From: Heterocephalus glaber
Lineage: Eukaryota > Chordata > Mammalia > Rodentia > Bathyergidae
Assembly (NCBI RefSeq): GCF_000247695.1
Contig: NW_004624778.1
Coordinates: 11,892,139 to 11,956,138 of the forward strand
Reading direction: 5' to 3'
DNA length: 64,000 bases
Both the position numbers and the translations under genes were made by a program. This document shows, one piece after another, positions 54,930 through 64,000 of this stretch (position 1 is its first letter; every line of letters starts with the position of its first letter). The notes beneath the pieces are model-generated. The model searched no databases. It was given only the letters and a program-made list of their open reading frames with translations, and was not told where the DNA came from.

Positions 54930-56330
54930 CAAAAAGAAGTACAGAGAATCTTCAGTACTTATAGACTTACATTTCTCTATTCCCCCAAGTATAACCAAAA
55001 GCCATTTTTCAGATGTAAAAGAAAAGAATTATCAACCCAGAATCCTACGCCTACAGTAATGTAGGATTCGCTTTGGGGGGACATTATAGTTCTAAACAAT
55101 AATAATACATAATATAATATGTAAGGGACTATTTAAATACACAAAAAATAAACTGAAAAATACTATAAATAAAGAATTCTAAAAAATGTTTAACACACAA
55201 GAAGGTAGGGAAAAGGAAACAAAGATGAAAGACAGAGAACAACAGAAAACTAAAATGGAAAGAAATCACAGTTATATAATATTAACATATCATTAATAAC
55301 ATTAAATGCAAATGATATAAAAGCATTAATTTAAAAACATGACCTCCTAAATGCCACCTATAAGAAACTCACTCAAATATAAAGATATAGGCAGTTGAAA
55401 ATAAGAGAGTGAAAAAGATGTTGTGCAGCTATTAATAAAAATAATGTAGAAGTAGTTATATTAATATGAGATAAAGTGGACTTCAGAGCAAAGAAAATTA
55501 CCAGAGACAGAGAGGGATATTATACAACAATAAAAGGGTCACTCCACCAAGAAGACATAGCAATCCTAGATGTGTGATGCAAAACTGATAGAATGAAAGG
55601 AGAAAGAGACAAATCCACAATTATACTTGCAGATTTCAACACTCCTCTTTCAAGAGTTAAATAAATAGTAAGCAAGGATATAAAGTAGTTCAGCAATATC
55701 ATCAATCAATGGAATCTATTCAACATCATTTATGGAACATTTGACCCAATAATAGCAGAAGACATATTACTGTCAAGTTTTCATAGAACACATATCAAGA
55801 TAGACCATATCCTGGCCACAAAACAAACCTCAATGAATTGAGAAGAATTGAAATCACACAGAGCGTGTATTGTGACCTCTATGAAATGAAACAAACTAGA
55901 AATCAATAAGAGCCAGATAACAGGAAAACCTCCAAACACTTGGGAACAAATCAACAAATTTCTAAAAAACTCCTTGGCTTAAGAGGAATCCAAATGTTCT
56001 ATGGTAGAATAAACTAGGTATGGTGTATCAACACCATAAAATAATACTCAGCAATTGAAAAGGGGCATACTACTGATATATATATCAACCTGGATGACTC
56101 TTTTGGGAATTATGCTGAGTGAAAAAAATTCCAATGCCAACAAGCTAGTTACTATATGATTCTATTTATTTAGCATTCTTCAAATGATAACATTATATAC
56201 ATGAAAAAGAAAATAGTGGCTTCCAAGGGTTAAGCAGGGTAGGTGGAGGTGGGTGGTTATAAAAGAGTAACAGGAGGGAATCCTTGTAATGATGGAAGTG
56301 TTCTGTATCTTCAGTTTATCAGTACCAATA
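54930..56330 (+). mobile_element. L1 relic with endonuclease-domain remnants and 3' end
   Basis: Text from 55020 follows the L1 ORF1-ORF2 junction and endonuclease region. In one frame the endonuclease motif survives as DFNTPLS (55632-55652) and IDHIL (55800-55814) in the same phase, with stops between. From about 55975 it jumps to the 3' end ('atactcagcaattgaaaagg', 'attatgctgagtgaaaaaaa'), so the reverse-transcriptase part is deleted. Confidence 0.85.
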
Positions 56331-56650
56331 CAGATGGTCCCTGACTTACAATGACTCCACTTAGGATTTTTATGATGGTGCACAAGCAATACACATTCAG
56401 CAGAAACCAAACCTCAGATTTTGCATTTTTTATCTTTTCTTAATCTAGCAATTCTTAAGATAACTGGCAGTGACAGAGAGCCACAGGACCAAGTGAGCCA
56501 CATGTCCAAAAGGGGAAACAACTAATTCCCCACAGTGTACTGTTACCAAGCTGGGATTTTCTGTAGGTTAGGTGTATTAAATGCATCATCAACTTATAAT
56601 ACCCTCAACTTACTATGGGTTTACCAGTACATAACTCCATCATCAGTAAC
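56331..56650 (+). mobile_element. Old DNA-transposon-like repeat, family uncertain
   Basis: 'ggtccctgacttacaatgac', 'gatggtgcacaagcaataca', 'gtaggttaggtgtattaaat' and 'gcatcatcaacttataatac' match a frequent mammalian repeat pattern. The ends are roughly inverted. The name is not given because I cannot verify it. Confidence 0.5.
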
Positions 56651-56840
56651 CTGATCATAATATATACTACAGTTTGATAGGACATTACCATAGGAGGAAA
56701 CTAGATTAAGGGCACACAGGATCCCTCTGGTGTTATTTTTCACAAATACCTGAAATCTATGATTATTTCAAAATTAAAAAGCTTAATATTTAAAAGTACA
56801 GAATCTCTCCAAGAAGTATTTGTTGATTAAGGTAATAGTG

Positions 56841-56844
<4 letters not shown>

Positions 56845-56895
<51 letters not shown>

Positions 56896-56922
56896 CCTAC
56901 ACACACATACACACACACACCA
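56845..56922 (+). repeat. Compound microsatellite (CT)23 then CA-rich
   Basis: An uninterrupted CT run from 56845 to 56890 is followed by TTCTCCCTA and an imperfect (CA)n to 56922. On the other strand this is a polypurine run capable of triplex formation. Confidence 0.97.
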
Positions 56923-58439
56923 CCTGCTTTCACTAGTTACTATGTAAGTTTGCTCTGATTTTTGTGCTCAGTGTGATGTTCTGCCTCTCTCAGGAGAGGA
57001 GACATCCAGCTCCTGAGAAAAACTGCTCCAAGCCCCCGGAGGCTCTTCCACAACTTGGCTCAGAGATACGCACTGAATTTGTAATAGAAACCCAGCACCC
57101 ATTAGGATTAGAAAGCAAGCATGTGGCAGGAGGTGACCCATGCTGCATTTGGAGGAAGACTGTGAAGCCCCTGAGAGTGTACATGTGTGGTGTAATGGCC
57201 CCATGGATGTTGCATGTATCTCTGGAGAGGTAGTCTGGGGCTTTCACCCCTCTTACAGAGGGGTTCATTTCCTGAAGATGTAAAAAGAGGAGGCTCACAC
57301 TTAGTACCAACAACTCAGCTTCTGCAGCCCAAGGAACAACTAATGAGCTCTGCCAAGCTGTAGTCTACTTTCTAGACATTCTCACGGAGCCTCTTAGTAT
57401 TTTGTCCCTAGTTGAAGAGGCACTGTTTCATTTCCACCCTGTTGAACAGGAAATGTCAGAGCTAGGAGCAGTCTTGGAGATCATCTCATGTAAAACTCCC
57501 ATGCCCACCCAACTCCTAACTTAAAGGGAAACCAAGACCCAGGGATACAGGTTGGTTTCCCAAGATTATCCAGACCTTAGTTCCCTCCTGGCTGTCAGCT
57601 TTGTGATAGTCATCCCTTGCTTGGCTTAAGAACCTGACACTGGGAAAGCAGGGCAAAAGCTGAGCAGTAGGACATTTGTTCCCATGTTGTCACCAGTGGG
57701 AGGCAATATTGGAGGCACAGGCAGGCACACAATTAAAATGAGCACAGATAGGTAGAAGTTAATGAGCAAAAGCCTCCTTTGAAAATGCCTGACAGTACTT
57801 CTGCCACGGCAGCTTTCATTACTCCTAAGAAATACAAATAGGTGGCAATGAATGTTAGGAACACTAGAGAGATTTTATTACCTTGGAAGACAGGCCATTA
57901 AACACCACCATTTCCCAGGGATGCTTCCATTCCACACCCATTCTTTTCCTGAGCCCTTCATTCACACCCCTAGATTCACCTACCAACTGCTCACTGGATC
58001 CACAAATGTTGACTGAGGACCTACTGAGTTCTGAGAACACAGGGGTAAAGAGACATGATATGCACAAGGTCTGAACTCTAAAGAAGCCAATACCATTCAC
58101 CCATTCAGCTCAGGCCCACCTGAGCCCTGTATCTGACAGTCTGCTGGACACATCAACAAGCCCTCCATTACCTCGCATGTCTCCCAGGCCTGCTCTCCTC
58201 CTTTACTGCCATCACCACTCATCCCTCCTCCAAAGGCCTTGTGCTCACCTGCTTACAGCCTGAAAAGAATTCTGGAGCGAGAAGAACACTCCCACTCAGA
58301 AGCTGGACGAGTCTCTGCCTGGCTCCCTGCTTCCAAGCTTGAAGCCCTTCAATTCATTCATCACACACTACCAGAGTGAAAAACTGAAATCCCATGTCAG
58401 ACCGCAACATCTTCCTGATTAACATCTTTTCTGGCAGTG
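56923..58439. other. Unassigned stretch with a MIR3-like trace
   Basis: 57470-57620 ('cttggagatcatctcatgta', 'ccaagacccagggatacagg') may be a reversed MIR3. Opposing frames at 56964-57313 (78-107 codons) cancel each other out. No exon supported. Confidence 0.4.
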
Positions 58440-58738
58440 CCAGTCAGTGCTCTCCAAATATGCAGGTGCCTTTGGGCATTTCCCATCCTCCTCTGTAGTT
58501 AGGCTGGGAGCATGTGACTTGCTCTGACCAATAGACATGAATGGAACTGTACTGCTTCCAGGATAAGGGAGTTAAGAGCTGGTGTGCCTGCTCCATCTTT
58601 CTCTTCTCTCCTACTGTGACTGTGGAGATCTCATCAGACAGGGGTAAAACGAAGCCCTTATTGGGGTTAAGCCACTATGACATTAGGAGTTGCTTATGGA
58701 AGAGCAAGCACTGGTTGACTAATAAAATTCCTCAGAAT
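58440..58738 (+). mobile_element. MLT1-type LTR fragment
   Basis: 'gggagcatgtgacttgctct', 'gaccaatagacatgaatgga' and 'ttaagccactatgacattag' fit the 5' and 3' parts of an MLT1 LTR. Confidence 0.6.
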
Positions 58739-58739
58739 A

Positions 58740-59220
58740 TAACAAACTTCAAACTCCTCAGCATGGCCATGTGCAAAGCCTTGTGGCCTAGCTTATTCTC
58801 CCTCTCTCGACATTTCCTGGCCCAGTACCTTGGCCCTCCCCTAAAAATACCCTACAAATAACCATGATTTACCTATATCTGTGGCCATACCACTCCTAGC
58901 TGAAAGGTCCTCTTACCTGGGACACCCTTGCCTCTCCCTACACCTGTCTTCTCCACTTGCTCAGTAAACTTCTGCTTATTGTTAAATACCCAGTTCAAGT
59001 GTCCCCAACCCAATATTTCCTGGACTAGTTAGGGCTCTTGCTCCTGATCAGAGGTACCTCGTCCACAACTCCAGGAGAGCCCTTCCTCTTATTGTGCCCT
59101 AGCTCTTTAGTTTTACTTTTCAGTGTTGCCACTGGACTATAAACTCCCCACAGCAAGGACATATTGCCACTCCAGGGCCCACCTCTGATTCCTAAGAGAC
59201 TGTCAGGAGATATTTAATGA
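58740..59220 (+). mobile_element. L2 LINE 3' end
   Basis: 'aaacttcaaactcctcagca', 'tggccatgtgcaaagccttg', 'gggacacccttgcctctccc', 'aatacccagttcaagtgtcc', 'actataaactccccacagca' form a long collinear L2 match. Confidence 0.85.
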
Positions 59221-60590
59221 CCACACAAATAGAGCCCACTCTACACTCTTTCTGGGGCAGGCCACCTCTCCTTGAGAGATATAGCCAGGTTGTAGGGACT
59301 CTTCATAAAGGAGACCTGAGGGAAGAAACTAAACAACTCATCATCACATAGGGCTCTGGAAAGAGCTCCATCTTGGAATCCAGACCACCTCTGGTGGGCT
59401 TTGTCCTCACTGGCTGCACAGTCTGAGTGATGCAGTCCCTATCCCATCATCTCTGGGGTCACTCTGAGCATTGCCAAGGTTCCCTACCATCCTCCCTGCT
59501 CTTTTTTTGGTCCTACTCTTTTCCAGAGGTCTCCACTCATAGTTCTTGTTCCTTTTGCATAGAACCCTACCTATTTAGCCAACATCTGATATGGTGCTCT
59601 CCAACCAAGAATTTTCCTTCCTTGGCATTCTTCCTTAATATGGGATCACTAAGCCCTACTGGAAAGGAAATTTTTACTGGGGGAATTTTAGGCACATACC
59701 AGGCAGTGGGTAGACATCTGGCTGGTGGTGAGGGCCTCTTGGGAGACACACACATCCTGTACCCTGCCACCACTATTCACCACACAGCAGAGGCAAGAGC
59801 TGTTAGGACAGCTAGACCTCAGCATGCAGGACAGAGGGCACTGACCTGAGAAAGAGTTAATACTGGTGGAATATCTGAGGGTGGGACTCGAGCTCCTCAT
59901 TCCTCATTCCATGGTTTCTTTTATCTGGTATTTCTGGGCAAGACTATGAGCAGCCCAACTGGAAAGTTACAGGCCGGAGTTGCCAATCTCTGCCAAAAAT
60001 GCAACAAAACAAGTGGGAAGGAAGCTAGATAGAGACTTGAGCCTCTTTAATTTCCTCTTCTGCTTTGCTCTCTGTGCACTCCTTTGCCCACCCGACTTGT
60101 CTTTTTTTGCCCTTGGGCTCTAACTCCAAAAGAGCACCCTTCCCATCCTAGGCACACGGAACCCACCAGCAGGCTCTGCAGACCCATGTGTGAGCTTTAT
60201 TTGGTAAAGCTCCAGCCCTGACTTACAGCAAGCACTCCTGGAAGCCTAGGATCACCCAAGAAACCAGTTCCCAGATGGGAAATACAAGAGGAAGAAAGAG
60301 TGAGGGCTGAGGGGTGAAGGAGCTCTCCCTCTCTCCCTCTAGGCCAGAGACAGGACTCAACTAGAAGTAAAACTGGGAAGGTGATGGGTGGAATAGAACT
60401 TTCAAGTTCCCTGCCAGACACCAAGAGAAGGATATCCCCAGAATGCCCCATGATCCCTAGGGGTGGCCCACCTTTGCACAGCAACTTCTGGATGTCAGTT
60501 TCCATAGCTGTGTGTGTACAGTACACACACACAACAAATGTACATAAGTGTAGAACAGAAAAAAGAGATCAGGATTAAAATAGTGTCTCC
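59221..60590. other. Unassigned non-coding stretch
   Basis: A 140-codon plus-strand frame (59427-59849) overlaps two minus-strand frames and has no domain. No transposon recognised. Confidence 0.4.
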
Positions 60591-60735
60591 ATCCTGGTAA
60601 ATTACTGAACCACACTGAGCCTCAGCTTCTTTTTCTGAAAATTGGGGGACAATGTGCAGGACTGTGGTGACAAGCAAATAAGGCAACACTCCCACTCTGA
60701 GGCTTGCGTGCAGAAGGCCCTCCAGGAGTATAAAT
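60590..60735 (+). mobile_element. MIR SINE
   Basis: 'aaattactgaaccacactga', 'gcctcagcttctttttctga', 'aaattgggggacaatgtgca' is MIR core and 3' part. Confidence 0.65.
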
Positions 60736-60753
60736 TCCTTCCTGGATCCTGGC

Positions 60754-60829
60754 AACCACTTGTAATTTGTTTATTTATTTTTTGGTACCGGAGATCGAAC
60801 TCGGGTCCTTGCAAACCACTTATAATTTG
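60754..60829 (-). mobile_element. 5'-truncated ID-type SINE (body 60770-60813)
   Basis: AACCACTTGTAATTTG (60754-60769) and AACCACTTATAATTTG (60814-60829) differ at one base. The 44-bp body is only the 3' half of the ID unit (GGTACCGGAGATCGAACTC on the plus strand) plus a short T-rich tail. Confidence 0.9.
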
Positions 60830-60849
60830 AAATTGACAGACTAGGAACC

Positions 60850-60948
60850 AGACTTGGCTTCTGGTCCAGTTCTGCCATCAACTAGCTTTGTGACCTCAGG
60901 CACTTTCTGTACCCTCTGCATCTTTCTGTTTCCTAGTATTTAGAAGCA
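60850..60948 (+). mobile_element. MIR SINE fragment
   Basis: 'gttctgccatcaactagctt', 'tgtgacctcaggcactttct' is the MIR core. Confidence 0.75.
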
Positions 60949-60949
60949 G

Positions 60950-61110
60950 CATTGCTCAAACTGCAGTAAGTATTAGGACCACCTGAGCAGCTGTAGCCCA
61001 CAGACAGTTAGGCCCACCCGCAGAGTTCCTGAGTCAGCGGGCCAAGGGTGGGTCTGGAGAAGCATTCCTAACGAGTCCCCAGGGAATGCTGCACTATGGG
61101 CATCAGGATC
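60950..61110 (+). mobile_element. MER5A-type hAT fossil
   Basis: 'gctcaaactgcagtaagtat', 'taggaccacctgagcagctg', 'gttaggcccacccgcagagt', 'tcctgagtcagcgggccaag' and 'aacgagtccccagggaatgc' follow MER5A. Confidence 0.75.
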
Positions 61111-62154
61111 CTTGGGCAGTGGCAGCACTCTAAGAATCTTCCTATCTCTAATATTTTAAACTGATCCACATGAAATTGTTAATAACTGATATTTTCTTAT
61201 GTTACTTGCATTTTAAACAGAATAATATCTCAATCCAAAGCAATTATCTAATAGGACTAAGGTGGGTACAAAAGAGCCCTGGAATCCACATAAGGAAAGA
61301 CAACTGGGAGGGAAGGGCTTTCCAGGCCTCATCAATCACCTAGCTTTAGTAGGTGCTACCTAAAAGGCAGACTTTCAAAAAACTCTAGCTTCTCATGTGA
61401 CTCAGGAGCACTTGGTTAATTACTGTTTGGGGTGCTGATGTCTGAGTCCAGGGAAGGACCTTGGTTGCCTGAAATCAGCCCAAGGCCAGGCCTCATTGCT
61501 GGAATCAGGGCTGTCACTCAGCCAGTGACAATCCAGGTCCTTTCATTCCTGTCAGGGCCCTGGAGAACAGCCCTCTGCCCCAGGTGGGCTGCAGAACCCA
61601 AGACCTGCACCCTCGAGGCAGTCACTCTGCAGTACCACTGCAGCTTGGGGTGTACAGTCCCTCAGCTTCATCCCCTGCTTTTGTGTTACAGTGAGACCTG
61701 TCCAGCCATGTGGCCAGGCTGTGTAAATGCTGCTGTCGTTCTGCTAATGCTCTGGGCCTCGCCTCAGGGAAGAGAGCTGGCCTGCGTGTCAATTACAAAA
61801 TAATGACACCATCCTCACTGCCTCTCACCACTCCAACCCACACAATGCCTTTGCTGCACAGAAACACGAAGACGGCAGACATCATTATACAGTGACATCT
61901 CCCATCCCCACCATGGTCACCATATTCCTAATTGCTAACTCAAATATGTGGACAAAGTCTTTAGGGAAAAGGTTGAGACAGAGAAAAAGAATTTTAGAAA
62001 GAATCTTTGGACTGAAACAGAACTGAGAACAAGCCCTCAGGGACCCAGCCTGGGTCTCCATCTGGCCCTGTAGGCAGGCCACAGGTCATGGGGGAGGAGC
62101 TGCCTCAGGCAAGCTTGCTCCTCCAGAGCATCCCCCAAAGCCCCTGACTTTGCT
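61111..62154. other. Unassigned non-coding stretch
   Basis: The 123-codon frame at 61432-61803 has no domain. 61150-61260 is AT-rich. No transposon recognised. Confidence 0.4.
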
Positions 62155-62440
62155 GTTCACTCATACAACAGACATTTATTAAGAGTCTGTTCAAGTCTGG
62201 GCATTGGGTCAGGTGCTAAGGCTCTGAAGATGAAAAAGAGATTGGCCCCCAAAAGCTCCTGGTCTAAGAAAAGGAGACAGATGTACAAATTATCAATAAC
62301 TACAGTGAGGGAAATGAGTGCAAAGTCTACATGAGCTCAGAACAGATTGTTAACTCTGCTTGGGTGCAGGAGAAAGCATCACAAAGGAGGAGCCATTTGA
62401 ACTTGTCCTTAAGTACAGATAGGAGAAAATATGTCTGGAT
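62155..62440 (+). mobile_element. L2 LINE
   Basis: 'tcatacaacagacatttatt', 'ctgggcattgggtcaggtgc', 'taaggctctgaagatgaaaa', 'aggagacagatgtacaaatt', 'aaggaggagccatttgaact' is a clear L2 series. Confidence 0.85.
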
Positions 62441-63209
62441 AGGAGTCATCAAAATCCTTAACAACTGCTAAGGTCCAAATCTGGCCCAATCAGAATAAAT
62501 ACTGGTTAAATATGGCTAGTCAGGCATATGTATCTACTTTTACCTCCTCCTCAATCCTTACTAGAACAATAATTGTTTAAAAAATTAATCATAAATACAC
62601 ATAAATGAGAATAGCTGGAGAGGAGACCAAGGCAACACAATTTTGGAAGCTAGAAATCAAATCAGATGGGCGATTGGTAAATGGGTCAGGAATCCCAAAA
62701 AGCTGAATTCTAAGCTAGCAGTGGGAGAAGCTGAGAACCAATCCAATTTATACTTTGAAACCCTCTTTAAGGGTCATAAATTGGTGATACCAATTCCTCT
62801 TGCAAGCAAATGTGAAGAAAAGAGAGGTAAAGTAAGGCAAGTTGGTTCGCAGTTGGTTCTTTCCGTGACCAGTGATGGTCCCTTGCCCACCCCACAGGAG
62901 ATAAATGTGTATTATTTGAAAAGGATAAAGGCTTTTTAGACTAAGAAACACAGGCAGAGTTGAAGACAGACCTACCATGCTGAAAAATGGAGAATTAAAG
63001 AACATTCATTTGTATTCTGACCATTGAGGCTCCAATCCTCACCCCCCTGGACTTTCAGAGTACCAGCTCTCATGATGTGACCCTCTAGGCAAGAGATGGA
63101 TGAACCTTCTCTGAGGACCCGCAACCCAACTAAAAAGACAGACTCAGTGATACTAACATCGGAGATTCCAAGCAGATCATCCTCCAATGAAGCCCATCAT
63201 CACCAATCC
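62441..63209. other. Unassigned stretch
   Basis: No transposon firmly recognised; may include decayed L1 5' sequence leading into the next feature. Frames below 100 codons. Confidence 0.35.
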
Positions 63210-64000
63210 AGTCTGCACTCAGAGGTTCTTAACTGTGTGCTAATACACAAGAATAACCAAACAAATGAAGAAAATTGAAAAAATTGAAAAAATTGATACC
63301 AAACAAACAACCTGGAAGAAACAGAGATTGAACAGGAAAAAGAAAACATGAAAGAAATATATCATTAATTTCTTCAGAGACAATATGCAATCATAAAACA
63401 AGAAAAGATCCAATAAGGAATATACAGAGCATAAAAAGAATTATTGTATATTAAAAATATGATAATAAATGAAGCCTCCAATAGTGGGCTGGAAGGTAAA
63501 GTTAAGGAAATCTTCCCAAAAGTAAAGTAAAAAGACAAAGAGATGGAAAAGAGGAGAGAAAAGTCAACCAAACTAAAAAACTAGTTTAGAAGTTCTACTA
63601 TTCAGTGAGTCTTAGAAAGAGGGGACAGAATAAGTAAACAAACAAATAAATAAATAAATAAGAAGGCAACCATCTACAAAATCAGGAAAATTTCCTCGAA
63701 CTGAAGGGCTACAGTTTACAGATTAAAAATATCTGCCAAGTGGGACCTTAGATCAAAATATAAGTACAACCGATAAAAATAAATCCACTATGAGGCAAAG
63801 CACATCAATATGACATTTCAGAATAGTAGAGTTAAAAACAAAAACAAACCACCTTCATGAATGGAAAACTCATCATTAAGATGCCAATTCTTGGGCTGGA
63901 GATTTAGCTCAGTGGTTCCAGCACTGCCACGCAAGTGCAAGGTACCGAATTCAATCCCCAGTACCAAAAAAAAAGATGCCAATTCTTTCCAACTTTATAG
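63210..64000 (+). mobile_element. L1 relic (ORF1 region), continues beyond window, with ID insertion
   Basis: 'ctggaaggtaaagttaagga', 'aaatcttcccaaaagtaaag', 'aaaaagacaaagagatggaa', 'aagaggagagaaaagtcaac', 'aaatttcctcgaactgaagg' match the coiled-coil to RNA-binding part of L1 ORF1. Frames are broken. A TTGAAAAAA triplet repeat is at about 63275-63295 and an AAAT run near 63644-63660. Confidence 0.75.
63878..63987 (+). mobile_element. ID-type SINE (body 63893-63972) with 15-bp target-site duplications
   Basis: AAGATGCCAATTCTT at 63878-63892 and 63973-63987. Body: GAGATTTAGCTCAGTGGTTC, GAATTCAATCCCCAGTACC and A tail. It lies inside the L1 relic, so it is the younger event. Confidence 0.95.

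Overview
The window is mammalian nuclear DNA, most likely from a sciuromorph rodent (the squirrel lineage). The best evidence is its short interspersed elements. There are about ten tRNA-derived ID-type SINEs with a pol III A box (TAGCTCAGTGGT), a B box (GTTCGATCC) and an unusual GGTACC 3' end before the A tail. There are also two composite elements in which a 7SL-derived B1 monomer is joined to an ID-like unit, the B1-dID (MEN-type) arrangement known from squirrels and relatives. No Alu, B2 or B4 elements were seen. The rest is normal for an old placental genome: MIR, L2, decayed L1, ERVL-MaLR solo LTRs, MLT1 LTRs, and MER5/MER20-type hAT fossils. Species and locus cannot be named from sequence alone.

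No protein-coding gene, tRNA, rRNA or CpG island is supported. Open reading frames are all short (longest 244 codons). They lack recognisable domains and codon structure, and many run through repeats. The window therefore looks intergenic or intronic.

Layout. 1-712 is an L1 3' end. 2.5-4.7 kb is a dense SINE cluster with two convergent B1-dID elements and two ID copies. 4.7-15.4 kb holds MIR, L2 and MER fragments, a MaLR LTR on the minus strand, and a MaLR LTR that carries a nested 198-bp mariner-type element. 15.4-19.4 kb is richer in possible function: an AT-rich homeodomain-like palindrome, an old L1 3' end, and a ~200-bp inverted repeat with a ~1.1-kb spacer. 19-37 kb is mostly unassigned sequence with scattered MIRs, a (CA)21 repeat and one MaLR LTR. 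37-41 kb holds an ID SINE, a MaLR LTR, an MLT1 LTR and a minus-strand L1. 41-51 kb is mostly unassigned, with L2, an MST-like LTR, an 81-bp hAT miniature element and ID SINEs. 51-57 kb is an L1-dominated, layered block in which LTRs and MER elements interrupt older L1s. 57-64 kb carries L2, MIR, MER5A and an L1 ORF1-region relic that runs off the window edge and contains an ID SINE.

Nothing here amounts to a new molecular system. The most informative signals are insertion histories readable from target-site duplications, several foldable inverted repeats, and a few motif-rich non-repeat stretches that could be regulatory. Boundaries of old repeats are approximate because no alignment could be run.
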